Assembly (NCBI RefSeq): GCF_032922745.1
Contig: NZ_CP136693.1
Span: forward strand, 434,001-498,000
From: Marinobacter salarius
GTDB taxonomy: Bacteria; Pseudomonadota; Gammaproteobacteria; Pseudomonadales; Oleiphilaceae
Length of the DNA: 64,000 nt
Direction: 5' to 3'
In this document: positions 25,678 to 34,921 of the stretch, piece by piece
Layout: every line of letters starts with the position of its first letter
Numbering within the stretch: the stretch's first letter is position 1
Program-made: the position numbers and the translations under genes
Notes under the pieces: model-generated
What the model saw: the letters and a program-made list of their open reading frames with translations, nothing else
Database searches by the model: none
What the model was told of the DNA's origin: nothing

Positions 25678-28600
25678 GCTGCCTTCTCCCCCTGGCCGCT
25701 GAACAGCCGGTCCAGTTCCTCAATCAGGGCCCTGTCCGGTCGTTCGGTAAAAGCGCCGGCGCCCGGTGCATCGCAGCCACGAAGGAACAGGTAGACGGCA
25801 CCCCCCATGTGGCTGTCGTAATCGTAGTCCGGCAGGCGCGCTTTCAACAGACGGTGCAACGCCAGCAGGTAGATGACGTACTGCAGGTCATACCGTTTCT
25901 CAAGGATTTTGTCTTTCATCACGTCAGGGATATAGGCCTGATCGTCCTCCCCCAGGAAGTTCGACTTGTAGTCCAGCACGTAGTAGCGGCCTTCGTGTTC
26001 AAACACCAGGTCGATAAACCCTTTCAGCATGCCATTGAAGGTGGCTTGCTGAGCCTCAGGACGCGGATCACCACCCAGCGTATGCCGGCGGACCAGTCTG
26101 TCCATGGCGAGGGTGTTCACCTCATGGCTTTCAAACCAGAACTCCAGTTCCGGCCGAAAGGTTTCAAGACCCGCCAGGGCGCATGTCCTGCTTTTGCCCG
26201 GAAGCGGGATGTCCATGGTGATCAGGGTGTAAATCCAGGTTTTCAGGGTGTCAGCCCATTCACTCCAGTTGCGTAACTGACAGCGGCGCTCCAGCAGCTC
26301 GTGGAGATCCTCCGGCGCATCAGCCACCTTGTGGAACCCCTCTCCAGCGCACCACTCCAGAATATCATGCAGGAAGGTGCCGGGGCCGGAGCCTTTCGGG
26401 AAAGCATGCTGGTTGACCGGTTGCGGCCCTTGCCAGTCGGGGATCATCGCAGCCAGGGTATCGGCCACAACGGGCTCGTCCTCGTCACGCAGGTTCTCCT
26501 GCTCCGCATCCTCACTGGCCGGGGCGAAGTCGTTGCCGTAGCCACCGCGGGCGCCATAGGTGATCGCGGAATAGCTGGCGATCCACCAGTGTTCCCGGGC
26601 TTCCCGCACCGGCTCCAGAGCGTTGCCAAGCTCTGGCTCCTCTTCCCCCGCGTAAACGTCGCCTCCTGGCTCTGGCATGGGCGCCACTTCAATCGCGGGT
26701 TCGCCGGTGGCCACGGACTGCAGGAAGGGCATCAGGTCCGTGTCTTCATCGCTGGCAGAGCGGCCAATCAGGTGCCCCAGACCACTCTGCCGCCAGCCTT
26801 TGATGCCGCTGGCGCCAACCCAGGTGGCGTGGCGGGATCGGGTCAGGGCAACGTAGAGTTTGCGAATATCCTCACCCAGTCGTTCGCGGTCGGCCCTGGC
26901 CAGGGTGTCTTCATCCGGCTCCAGGGAAATCTGCAGTCGGCCTTCGTCATCGTGGTACTTGATAAACGCCTGGTTCGGTTTTTCCTCGCGGAATTCGGTG
27001 GCAAACGGCAGGAACACCAAAGGGTACTCCAGGCCTTTGGACTTGTGGACAGTAACCACCTTGACCAGCCCGGCATCACTTTCCAGGCGCATGGTGCGAT
27101 GTTCGTCCTCATCGTCGGAATCCTGCAACATCTCGATGTAGTGGTGAATGAGCGCATGTTCGCCGTCCAGCTGCTGGCTGTCCTGCTGAAGCAGTTCGGC
27201 AATATGCAGAATGTCGGTCAGGCCTCGTTCGCCGTCAGGCCCGGACAGCAGCTTCGCCGGCACGTCATAGTCCATGAGCAGGCGCCGCAGCATCGGCAGC
27301 ACGCCTTGTTGCTGCCAGAGCTCACGGTAGCCCTGAAAGCGGTTGATCTCGCGGTCCAGCGCATTCTCGTCACTGAACAGACGGTCCAGCTCCTGATAAG
27401 CCAGGCCCATGGTGGGCGTGGCGAGTGCCGCGCGAATCAGCGGCAGCTGGCCTGGTTCGGCGCAGGCCTGCAGCCACTGCAACATCTCCACCGACTGGAC
27501 CGACTGCAGCACGGAATTACGGTCTGAGAGGTACACACTGCGAACGCCCCGGGCGCCCAATGATCGCCGGACGGCATTCGCCTCGTCACGTTTGTTGACC
27601 AGCACAGCAATGTGCTCCGGTCGCACAGGCTCAAACGGCGCGCCCTCGGCCCCAAAGCCCGCCTCGCCGCTCTGCCCCAGATTCAACAGGCGGGCAATCT
27701 CCGCCGCACAGGCCTCGGCCATGGCCTCTCTGCCGGTTTCCTTGGCGATAGGGCGCTCATCGGTCAGGGTCCAGAACGTCAGTGGTGGTCGCGGCAGCCC
27801 GTTAACAAGCCATTGCTGGCTGGTACCTTTGGCCTCCACGGGGCTGAAGGGCAACGGGTTGTCGTCCCCGGCTCGAAACAGGAAGGCCCCTTCGGGCAGG
27901 GACTGGTCGGCCTGGGCGAATACCCGGTTAACGCCGTCTACCATGGCGATAGCTGAGCGGTAGTTGGTCCCCAGCGTGTAGGTTCGGCTGCTGACCGCCC
28001 GACGGGCATCCAGATAGGTGTAGATATCAGCGCCACGGAAACCGTAAATCGCCTGCTTGGGGTCACCAATCATCAACAGGCTGGTGTCCTGGTCGTTGCT
28101 GGCCACCCGGTATATACGGTCGAAAATCCGGTACTGCACCGGGTCGGTATCCTGGAATTCATCGATCATCGCCACCGGAAACTGCCGCCGAATCGTATCT
28201 GCCAGGCGTTCGCCCTGGGGGCCGCTCAACGCGGCATCCAGTCGTGTGAGCAGGTCGTCAAAGCCCATACTGGCCAGGCGCTGTTTTTCGCTGTCCAGGC
28301 GACGGGCGATCCAGCAGGCGGCATGGTTGAGAATGTCCGCTTTCGCCACCGGCATGGTTTTCAATGCCGGTTTGAGTTCGGTGATGGCGTCCATGGCTGG
28401 ATGATGCGGAGGCTCATCCTCGCCGGTCCATTTTTCGGCAAACGCGTCCGCCTCCAGGGTATCGAAACCCTTGGTGCGCTTGCTCGACAGGAACTCATGC
28501 GGTTCAGCCGCATCGGTTGTGGCCCATTCCCGAAGGTGTTCCACGGCTTTTTGAAGGGAGTTTTTGGTGGTGCCATGCAGCGGTTTGGGCTTTCGCTTCG

Positions 28601-29381
28601 TGGTTTCCGCCAACAGTTCTTCCAGTTCGTCGCACCAGGCCGGCCAGGGCGATTTCAGGGCCTGCAGCTTTACCTCCCGCAGGTGTTTCGCTTCCAGAGC
28701 AGCGGCCAGTGGGTCACGTTCCGGCACTGGCAGGGCATCAACGTGTGGCAACAGGTTGCGCACTGACTGGCGCAGGTTTTCCGGGGTTTTCCAGGTGTCC
28801 AGTACCTCGCCCATCAACTCTGGTGGCATGGGGTAGATAAAGGTGCGCCAGTAATCCCTCACAACGTCATCCAGCAGGTCCGTCTGACTGGTCTCCAGGG
28901 TCTGACGGAACAGGCTGCCGCTGTCGAAGGCATGCTCGCTGAGCATGCGATTGCACCAGCCGTGGATGGTGGACACGGCAGCCTCGTCCATCCATTCCGC
29001 GGCCAACAGCAGTTTGCGGCGGCAGGCTGGCCAGTCGGCCGCTGGGCAGGCATTGCGCAGATTCACCAGTGGGTCTTTTGACATCGCCGCGGTGTCGACG
29101 GTGTCCGGTTCAGCCGCGAATAACGCCGCTGCTTCGGTCAGGCGGGCGCGAATCCGGTCCCGGAGTTCCTTGGTGGCGGCCTCGGTAAAGGTCACCACCA
29201 ACAGGTTGGGCGGCATGATGCCCTCACCGAGTGGCTCCTCCACGGTGCGATGGCCCAGTACCAGGCGCACGTACAGCAACGCCAGGGTAAAGGTCTTGCC
29301 GGTGCCGGCACTGGCCTCGATCAGCTGGCTGCCACGCAACGACAGTGTGAGGGGATCGAGCTTGCGGATCTCTTCCGTCAT
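25674..29381 (-). CDS. recB: Exodeoxyribonuclease V beta subunit RecB
   Basis: A 1235-residue subunit combining a 3'-5' SF1A helicase with the nuclease of RecBCD. Walker A is IEASAGTGKTFTLALL (about 22-30). UvrD-type motifs follow, with 'MIDEFQDTDPVQY' for motif II and 'GDPKQAIYGFRGADIYTY' for motif III. The C-terminal nuclease domain has DLVFEHEGRYYVLDYKSN (about 1120-1138), the Asp and Lys of the RecB nuclease. The length agrees with gammaproteobacterial RecB. It overlaps recC and recD by 4 bp on each side. Complete recCBD here, beside the separate FAN1-helicase pair, gives the organism two distinct end/flap-processing modules. Confidence 0.97.
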   Translation of the reverse strand: MTEEIRKLDPLTLSLRGSQLIEASAGTGKTFTLALLYVRLVLGHRTVEEPLGEGIMPPNLLVVTFTEAATKELRDRIRARLTEAAALFAAEPDTVDTAAMSKDPLVNLRNACPAADWPACRRKLLLAAEWMDEAAVSTIHGWCNRMLSEHAFDSGSLFRQTLETSQTDLLDDVVRDYWRTFIYPMPPELMGEVLDTWKTPENLRQSVRNLLPHVDALPVPERDPLAAALEAKHLREVKLQALKSPWPAWCDELEELLAETTKRKPKPLHGTTKNSLQKAVEHLREWATTDAAEPHEFLSSKRTKGFDTLEADAFAEKWTGEDEPPHHPAMDAITELKPALKTMPVAKADILNHAACWIARRLDSEKQRLASMGFDDLLTRLDAALSGPQGERLADTIRRQFPVAMIDEFQDTDPVQYRIFDRIYRVASNDQDTSLLMIGDPKQAIYGFRGADIYTYLDARRAVSSRTYTLGTNYRSAIAMVDGVNRVFAQADQSLPEGAFLFRAGDDNPLPFSPVEAKGTSQQWLVNGLPRPPLTFWTLTDERPIAKETGREAMAEACAAEIARLLNLGQSGEAGFGAEGAPFEPVRPEHIAVLVNKRDEANAVRRSLGARGVRSVYLSDRNSVLQSVQSVEMLQWLQACAEPGQLPLIRAALATPTMGLAYQELDRLFSDENALDREINRFQGYRELWQQQGVLPMLRRLLMDYDVPAKLLSGPDGERGLTDILHIAELLQQDSQQLDGEHALIHHYIEMLQDSDDEDEHRTMRLESDAGLVKVVTVHKSKGLEYPLVFLPFATEFREEKPNQAFIKYHDDEGRLQISLEPDEDTLARADRERLGEDIRKLYVALTRSRHATWVGASGIKGWRQSGLGHLIGRSASDEDTDLMPFLQSVATGEPAIEVAPMPEPGGDVYAGEEEPELGNALEPVREAREHWWIASYSAITYGARGGYGNDFAPASEDAEQENLRDEDEPVVADTLAAMIPDWQGPQPVNQHAFPKGSGPGTFLHDILEWCAGEGFHKVADAPEDLHELLERRCQLRNWSEWADTLKTWIYTLITMDIPLPGKSRTCALAGLETFRPELEFWFESHEVNTLAMDRLVRRHTLGGDPRPEAQQATFNGMLKGFIDLVFEHEGRYYVLDYKSNFLGEDDQAYIPDVMKDKILEKRYDLQYVIYLLALHRLLKARLPDYDYDSHMGGAVYLFLRGCDAPGAGAFTERPDRALIEELDRLFSGQGEKAA

Positions 29382-32300
29382 TTTGTCGACCCCCGTCCCG
29401 CACCGCCAGGCTTGGCCCGACCGGCCTGTTCGGCGTGCCAGAGTGGCTCATACAGTGCCGACACCAACAGCGGAAATTCGTCATCCGCCAGCAGTTGTTC
29501 TACCTCCGGATAGGCCCGGCGCAGGTAACCACTGTCGCGCTCCAGAGCCTTGCCGTAGGCGTCCGTCGCCTTCAGCAGTGCTTTGTCCTCACTGCCCTCG
29601 CCCCTGGCGGGATAAAGGCCCCGCAAATAGCCGAAGGCCGCACCCGACTCTATCGGCAGCAGCCGCGTCTGGCCCTGAATCCAGTAGCCCAGGATGCCGG
29701 CCAGGTATTCCCTGGCCTGGTCGGTGTCCAGAGGCAACAGGTTGACGACACGCTTTTCCTCTTTGGCGATCATCAGAGTGTGGAAAGCGTCGTAGCGAAT
29801 ATTACCTGCCAGGTGTGCCACCCAGTGTTCCAAGAGGGCCGGGAACTTTAACTGGCGAGCGCTTCCGGACCCTTCCAGCAAATTGCTACTGGCGATCACC
29901 ACCCGGCAGAGGTCACCGCCCGGGCGGGTACGCAGGTTGCCCAGCCTGTCGTTAACAGTGACCGCCGCGTCGCCATGCTCATGGCGGTACTCAAAGCCTG
30001 AGATATCTTCCACCGGCTCAGGCCAGAGCGCCACGGCCTCCTGATAACGCCGGTACAGGTCTGGCATGCGGCTTTCCAACTGCCGGGTCAGGGCGGTTTC
30101 CGTCACTCCCATGCCCAACTCGCCTCGCCGGGCCATGCTCGCCAGGGCAGCCTCCAGCCGCTGATGCAGTTCGTCCTCGGTGCCCGATTTCATCACCGCA
30201 TGACGGATCAGTTCGTCCTCCAGGCGCCAGTGGTGCAAGCCGTCCATGGCGAATGCCTCGTTGTCGGTGTCCAGGCTCTCCACATCGGTAAACCGGACCT
30301 GCAGCCGGCGCTGGTAAAAGGTGTCCACCGGTCGTTTGAGGAAAGCGCCAATATCGGCAATCGTCAGTGGCTCCGCCGCTGGCAGGAAAGGCAGTTCGGC
30401 TCCCACCACGTCGGTTTCCCGCTGCCGATGCGCACTGAGCCATTCGCTGTCATAGGTGAACAGTCGTCGTGTTGCCAGTACCGCGTTCACGTCCGGTGAG
30501 CCATTGTGCCCGGCTCCGCGATTCCCGGTGGGAAAATACTCGCGGCTGAACGGTTGCAGCGGGTGTTTGATCGTCAGGGCCGGAGAGGCTTTTCGGTCCG
30601 ACTCCTCCACCTGCCACACTGCATCAAGATGGTCACAGAGCTGGCTGACCAGTACCGAGGGTGGCCGTTCCGAGTCATCACGGATGCTACGCCCTACCCA
30701 ACTGATATAAAGCTGCTCCCGCGCGGAGAGCAATGCCTCCAGAAACAGGTAACGGTCGTCTTCGCGGCGGGAACGGTCGCCCGGCCGGTAATCCACGGCC
30801 ATCAGGTCAAAATCCACCGGCGGTCGCGAGCGCGGGTAGTCACCGTCGTTCATGCCCAACAGACACACCCGCCGAAAGGGGATGGCGCGCATGGGCATCA
30901 GGGTTGCAAAGTTGACCTTGCCGGCCAGGAAGCGCTGATTGAGGCCGCCTTCTTCCAACCCTTCCAGCAGAATGTCCCGCACGATGCTCAGGGGCAGTTC
31001 CTCGTCTTCCATGCCCGCACTGTTGCAGTCCTGCAGCCACTGCTCTGCCTGTCGGCGTAGCCGGTTCACCAGCAGCAGATCGTCGTCAGACAGTTCAGCA
31101 AAGAAGCGTTCGAGGATGGACTGCAGCCGATCGAGCCAGCCGGCAGGGGTCGCAGTGGACCTGAGTTCGTGCCAGAGCTCTTCCAGCCGATCAACAAAAC
31201 GGTAGAGATTGCCCGCCACACCTGCCTGCAGGCCGCCGATTTCCTCGAACGGTTCGATGCCCTGCCAGGGATCGTCGCGGCCAGCGCCATAGCCCAACAG
31301 CATCCGCCGCAGACCTGCCTGCCAGGTGTTGCGTTCCAGCCCCTCAGGCAAGTCGAGACTGCTGCGATGGTCGCTGTGCAGCCCCCAGCGAATGTTGGCG
31401 CCGTCCACCCATTGGCGCACCAATGGAAGATCGCCCTCGGCGATACCGAACCGGCTGCGTACGGCCGGCACTTCCAGCAGGCTGATGATCTCGCTGACGC
31501 CAAAACGACTTTCGGGCAGCGCCATCAACGTGTCCAGTGCAATCAGCACCGGCTGACGATGCCGCTGCCCCTGGTCGGAAATGGTAAACGGGATGTAGCG
31601 GCGGGACGACGACGGGTATCGGCCAAACACCGCCTGGATGTGAGGTGCGTAAGTATCAACGTCTGGCACCATGACGATCACGTCGCGAGGCCGAAGTTCC
31701 GGGTTACTGTTGAACGCCGCCAGTAACTGGTCGTGAAGGATTTCCACTTCCCGTTGTGGGCTGTGGGCATTGTGGAATACCACGGAATCGTCCCGGAACG
31801 GATCGAGGGTCCGTGCCTGCCCCAGCATCTCTGCCTGGGAAGTGAGCGAACGAATGTCGTTCTGGATCTGGTGCAACAGCGCCGGCTTCTCCGGATCTCC
31901 GTGGGGCGTGAAAATATCGATCCGACCCTCCGGAGTAGACACGCGGCCCTGATACGCCTCGGGGTTGTCGAATTCGTCCAGCAGGCGAATGTAGTCCCGC
32001 CCCTGTTTGCCCCAGGCCGCCAGCAGCGGGTTGGCGTGCTGGTGGAGGGCATCAGGGTCGGTCAATGCCGCCAGTTCCGGATGGGTCTTGCCGCGCTTGC
32101 GGTCCGCCGTCAACAGGTCACGGTCACTGATGATGTCGGCCCAGTAAAATTCGCTGGGGTTGTGAACACAGAGCACCACCTGACTGACCCGACTGAGAAC
32201 GGACAGGGCTTCCAGAGCCTGCTTCGGCAGGGATGACACGCCAAAAACCACAATACGACGGGGCAGGTTTCGAGGCCGGTCTGTGGCTGTCAGTGTCTGC

Positions 32301-32977
32301 CCTTGCTCCATGAACCGGGTGTGAATGCGTGAACGACTGGTACCCGCGAGCTCGCCAGCATCAGCCACCAGCCTGCGCCACAGTACGGCCTGCCAACGCA
32401 GCTCATCGCCCAGCTCGCGGTATTCTCCACGCGCCATCCGCAGGCGGTCATGGCCGGCCTCCCAGTCGGCCAGCCAATCGGCGCGGAAAACCTGATACTG
32501 ATCGAACAGGTCCGCAATTTTGCCGGCGAGCTGGTAACGGCGGGTCTCAGTATCAGTTCCGGCCATGAATCGTCGCAACGGCGCAAAGACGTCGTCGTCC
32601 GCGATCAACTCTGGCAGTAATCGGAACAGGCGCCAGACCAATCGGGACTTATCAAACGGGGATTGTTCCGGCACGCCCTCAGAGGTCAGTACCGCACGGT
32701 AGGCCTGCCAGATAAACCGGGCGGGAAACAGAAAATCCATGCCGGCCGCAATACCCAGGCCGCCGACCCCGACATCAGCACCCTCCTCGGACGGGTCTTC
32801 AGCCAATGCCAGCTTTAGCCATTGGGCAATACCATTGCTCTGCACCAGAAAGGTTTCACTTTCCAGCGGTGGCAGGGGGCTCTGCCGGCAAATCCAGACC
32901 ACAGCCCGGCGCAGGTCTTCCAGATGATTCGCGTGGATGGCGTGAAAGCCGGGCTCGATGGATGGCGTTACTGGCAT
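29378..32977 (-). CDS. recC: Exodeoxyribonuclease V gamma subunit RecC
   Basis: A 1199-residue RecC. The protein resembles an inactivated helicase plus an inactivated nuclease domain and recognises Chi sequences. Family landmarks include LEDLRRAVVWICRQSPL near the N-terminus, NGIAQWLKLALAEDP, 'EILHDQLLAAFNSNPELRPRD', and 'RAIPFRRVCLLGMNDGDYPR'. It is the first gene of the operon, with start ATG at 32977, and runs divergently from teaA across 180 bases. That intergenic region holds the recC promoter, but no consensus boxes are clear on the minus strand. Confidence 0.95.
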   Translation of the reverse strand: MPVTPSIEPGFHAIHANHLEDLRRAVVWICRQSPLPPLESETFLVQSNGIAQWLKLALAEDPSEEGADVGVGGLGIAAGMDFLFPARFIWQAYRAVLTSEGVPEQSPFDKSRLVWRLFRLLPELIADDDVFAPLRRFMAGTDTETRRYQLAGKIADLFDQYQVFRADWLADWEAGHDRLRMARGEYRELGDELRWQAVLWRRLVADAGELAGTSRSRIHTRFMEQGQTLTATDRPRNLPRRIVVFGVSSLPKQALEALSVLSRVSQVVLCVHNPSEFYWADIISDRDLLTADRKRGKTHPELAALTDPDALHQHANPLLAAWGKQGRDYIRLLDEFDNPEAYQGRVSTPEGRIDIFTPHGDPEKPALLHQIQNDIRSLTSQAEMLGQARTLDPFRDDSVVFHNAHSPQREVEILHDQLLAAFNSNPELRPRDVIVMVPDVDTYAPHIQAVFGRYPSSSRRYIPFTISDQGQRHRQPVLIALDTLMALPESRFGVSEIISLLEVPAVRSRFGIAEGDLPLVRQWVDGANIRWGLHSDHRSSLDLPEGLERNTWQAGLRRMLLGYGAGRDDPWQGIEPFEEIGGLQAGVAGNLYRFVDRLEELWHELRSTATPAGWLDRLQSILERFFAELSDDDLLLVNRLRRQAEQWLQDCNSAGMEDEELPLSIVRDILLEGLEEGGLNQRFLAGKVNFATLMPMRAIPFRRVCLLGMNDGDYPRSRPPVDFDLMAVDYRPGDRSRREDDRYLFLEALLSAREQLYISWVGRSIRDDSERPPSVLVSQLCDHLDAVWQVEESDRKASPALTIKHPLQPFSREYFPTGNRGAGHNGSPDVNAVLATRRLFTYDSEWLSAHRQRETDVVGAELPFLPAAEPLTIADIGAFLKRPVDTFYQRRLQVRFTDVESLDTDNEAFAMDGLHHWRLEDELIRHAVMKSGTEDELHQRLEAALASMARRGELGMGVTETALTRQLESRMPDLYRRYQEAVALWPEPVEDISGFEYRHEHGDAAVTVNDRLGNLRTRPGGDLCRVVIASSNLLEGSGSARQLKFPALLEHWVAHLAGNIRYDAFHTLMIAKEEKRVVNLLPLDTDQAREYLAGILGYWIQGQTRLLPIESGAAFGYLRGLYPARGEGSEDKALLKATDAYGKALERDSGYLRRAYPEVEQLLADDEFPLLVSALYEPLWHAEQAGRAKPGGAGRGSTK

Positions 32978-33157
32978 ACCTGCCCTGTGTTGTTTCCGGT
33001 AAGAAACAAAAGCCTACCACAACTTGCATGGGCTGCCGGAACGCGTCGCTTCTGGCACCAGGTAAATTTGCCAATTTCTTGCGAAATCGGGATTGTTTTG
33101 CCAGTCTAAATAAATGTAACAGATCATTTCAGCAAAAAAATAAGCGGAGACAACGCG

Positions 33158-34186
33158 ATGAGCACCATGAGTAAGTTCAAGAAACTGGCAGGATTTTCTG
33201 CGTTTGCCTTTGCCGCAATGACCGCGGCAAACTCGGTGAATGCTGCCAACTGGCGCTATGCACACGAAGAATACGAAGGTGACGTTCAAGACGTATTCGC
33301 TTACGACTTCAAGGAATACATCGAAGACAACTCAGACCACACGGTGCAGGTTTACCGCTTTGGCGAGCTGGGCGAATCCGACGACATCATGGAACAGACC
33401 CAGGCTGGCATTCTTAATTTCGTCAACCAGTCTCCCGGCTTCACAGGCTCACTGATTCCAGAAGCGCAGATTTTCTTCATTCCTTACCTGATGCCGACCG
33501 ACATGGACACGGTGATCAAGTTCTTCCGCGAGAGTGAAGCGATCAATGAGGATTTCCCGGAACTGTATGCCCAGAACGGCCTGGAGCTTCTGCAGATGTA
33601 CCCGGAAGGCGAAATGGTTGTAACGGTGGACGAGCCAGTCAGCAAGCCGGAAGACTTCAACAACAAGAAGATCCGTGTCATGACCAACCCGCTGCTGTCG
33701 GAAACCTATTCAGCGTTTGGTGCAACCCCCACGCCACTGCCTTGGGGTGAAGTGTACGGTGCTCTGCAGACCAACATGATCCAGGGCCAGGAAAACCCGA
33801 TCTTCTGGATCGAATCCGGCGGTCTTTACGAAGTTTCCCCGAACCTTGTCTTCACCAGCCACGGTTGGTTCACGACTGCCATGATGGCCAACAAGAACTT
33901 CTACGACGGCTTGTCCGATGAAGACAAGAAGCTTGTTGAGGACGCCGCTGACTATGCGTTCGAGAAAATCATCGTACACATTGACGGCCTCGCTGACGAA
34001 GCCCTTGAGAAGATCAAGAAAGCCAGTGACGAAGTGACCGTTACCCGCCTGAACGACGAACAGATTGAAGCCTTCAAGGCCCGCGCACCGCAGGTTGAAG
34101 AGAAGTTCATCGAAATGACAGGTGAAGGCGGTAAAGAACTGCTGAACCAGTTCAAGGAAGACCTCAAAGAGGTTCAGAGCAACTGA
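33158..34186 (+). CDS. teaA: Ectoine/hydroxyectoine-binding periplasmic protein TeaA (TRAP transporter)
   Basis: A 342-residue DctP-family substrate-binding protein that captures ectoine and hydroxyectoine in the periplasm. The N-terminus is a cleavable signal peptide (about residues 1-30, ending near SVNA). The mature part NWRYAHEEYEGDVQDVF, then FGELGESDDIMEQTQAG and FVNQSPGFTGSLIPEAQIF, matches from memory the Halomonas elongata TeaA protein almost residue for residue over long stretches, so the substrate assignment is strong. The ATG has a GCGGAGA ribosome site 9 bases upstream. It is the first and probably most highly expressed gene, because a stem-loop follows it. Osmotic induction is expected but no box was seen. 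Confidence 0.95.
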   Translation: MSTMSKFKKLAGFSAFAFAAMTAANSVNAANWRYAHEEYEGDVQDVFAYDFKEYIEDNSDHTVQVYRFGELGESDDIMEQTQAGILNFVNQSPGFTGSLIPEAQIFFIPYLMPTDMDTVIKFFRESEAINEDFPELYAQNGLELLQMYPEGEMVVTVDEPVSKPEDFNNKKIRVMTNPLLSETYSAFGATPTPLPWGEVYGALQTNMIQGQENPIFWIESGGLYEVSPNLVFTSHGWFTTAMMANKNFYDGLSDEDKKLVEDAADYAFEKIIVHIDGLADEALEKIKKASDEVTVTRLNDEQIEAFKARAPQVEEKFIEMTGEGGKELLNQFKEDLKEVQSN

Positions 34187-34199
34187 ACCTGAAGGAACC

Positions 34200-34234
34200 A
34201 TTCCCGCCGGCCCTGCCCGGCGGGAATCTGTTTT
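34200..34234 (+). terminator. Intra-operon stem-loop between teaA and teaB
   Basis: An 11-bp perfect stem (34200-34210 with 34217-34227), loop CCCTGC, is followed by a short T-run (TTTT at 34231-34234). It starts 13 bases after the teaA stop. It probably lets some transcripts end here, giving more TeaA binding protein than membrane subunits, or stabilises the teaA mRNA 3' end. Confidence 0.7.
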
Positions 34235-34294
34235 AACCCCGCCCCGCCGGGGACCTCCTGCCGGCTGGGAGCGATATGTTCTGGAGCAACCCCC

Positions 34295-34888
34295 ATGTCC
34301 GAGAACTCCCCGGATCTAGAAGACGATACCGGCACCTATGAGTCCGGCCTGCCCGGGTTTCTGGGAACCATTGATGAAGTTATTGCCAAAACTGAGGCCG
34401 TGATGCTCGCGGTTGGCGTCATCCTTATGGCCGTCAATACATGCATCAACGTTATTGCGCGCTTTGTCTTCGGTGAAGGCCTGTTTTTCTCTGGTGAGAT
34501 CAACCGAATTCTTATCATCCTGATTACCTTTGCAGGTATTGGTTACGCGGCCCGCCATGGCCGTCATATCCGCATGTCTGCGGTTTACGATGCGATCCCC
34601 CCCAAAGGGCGCAAAGTACTGATGATTTTCATCGCCCTGTTTACCTCGTTGGTAATGTTCTTCCTCTGCTACCACTCCTATGGATACGTCGAGACCCTAT
34701 ACAGCCGTGGGCGAATTCTCCCTGCGTTGGGCTTTGAGATCTGGTGGATTTACGTTTGGGCGCCAGTGGGCTTTGCGATTACCGGCATTCAGTATTTCCT
34801 CACAGCGATCAAGAATCTCACCAGCAAGGATGTTTATCTCTCCACTGGTGTGATCGACGGCTACTCTGATAGTGAGTCGGAAGTCTGA
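34295..34888 (+). CDS. teaB: TRAP transporter small membrane subunit TeaB (DctQ family)
   Basis: A 197-residue inner-membrane protein, the DctQ-type small subunit. About four hydrophobic segments are visible, e.g. AVMLAVGVILMAVNTCINVI and LIILITFAGIGYAARHGRHI, and the family 'YAARHGRHIRMSAVYD' turn is present. It couples the TeaA binding protein to the TeaC channel subunit. The ribosome site GGAG lies about 9 bases before the ATG. Position after teaA and the stem-loop and directly before teaC supports the name. On its own the subunit would be hard to tell from other DctQ proteins. Confidence 0.9.
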   Translation: MSENSPDLEDDTGTYESGLPGFLGTIDEVIAKTEAVMLAVGVILMAVNTCINVIARFVFGEGLFFSGEINRILIILITFAGIGYAARHGRHIRMSAVYDAIPPKGRKVLMIFIALFTSLVMFFLCYHSYGYVETLYSRGRILPALGFEIWWIYVWAPVGFAITGIQYFLTAIKNLTSKDVYLSTGVIDGYSDSESEV

Positions 34889-34921
34889 ACCTGCAGCTGC
34901 TTTAACAAAGGATAGAAACTC

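Noticed and set aside
26301..27527. A 408-codon open frame antisense to recB
   Set aside because: It is a shadow of the recB codon pattern, with no start signal or domain.
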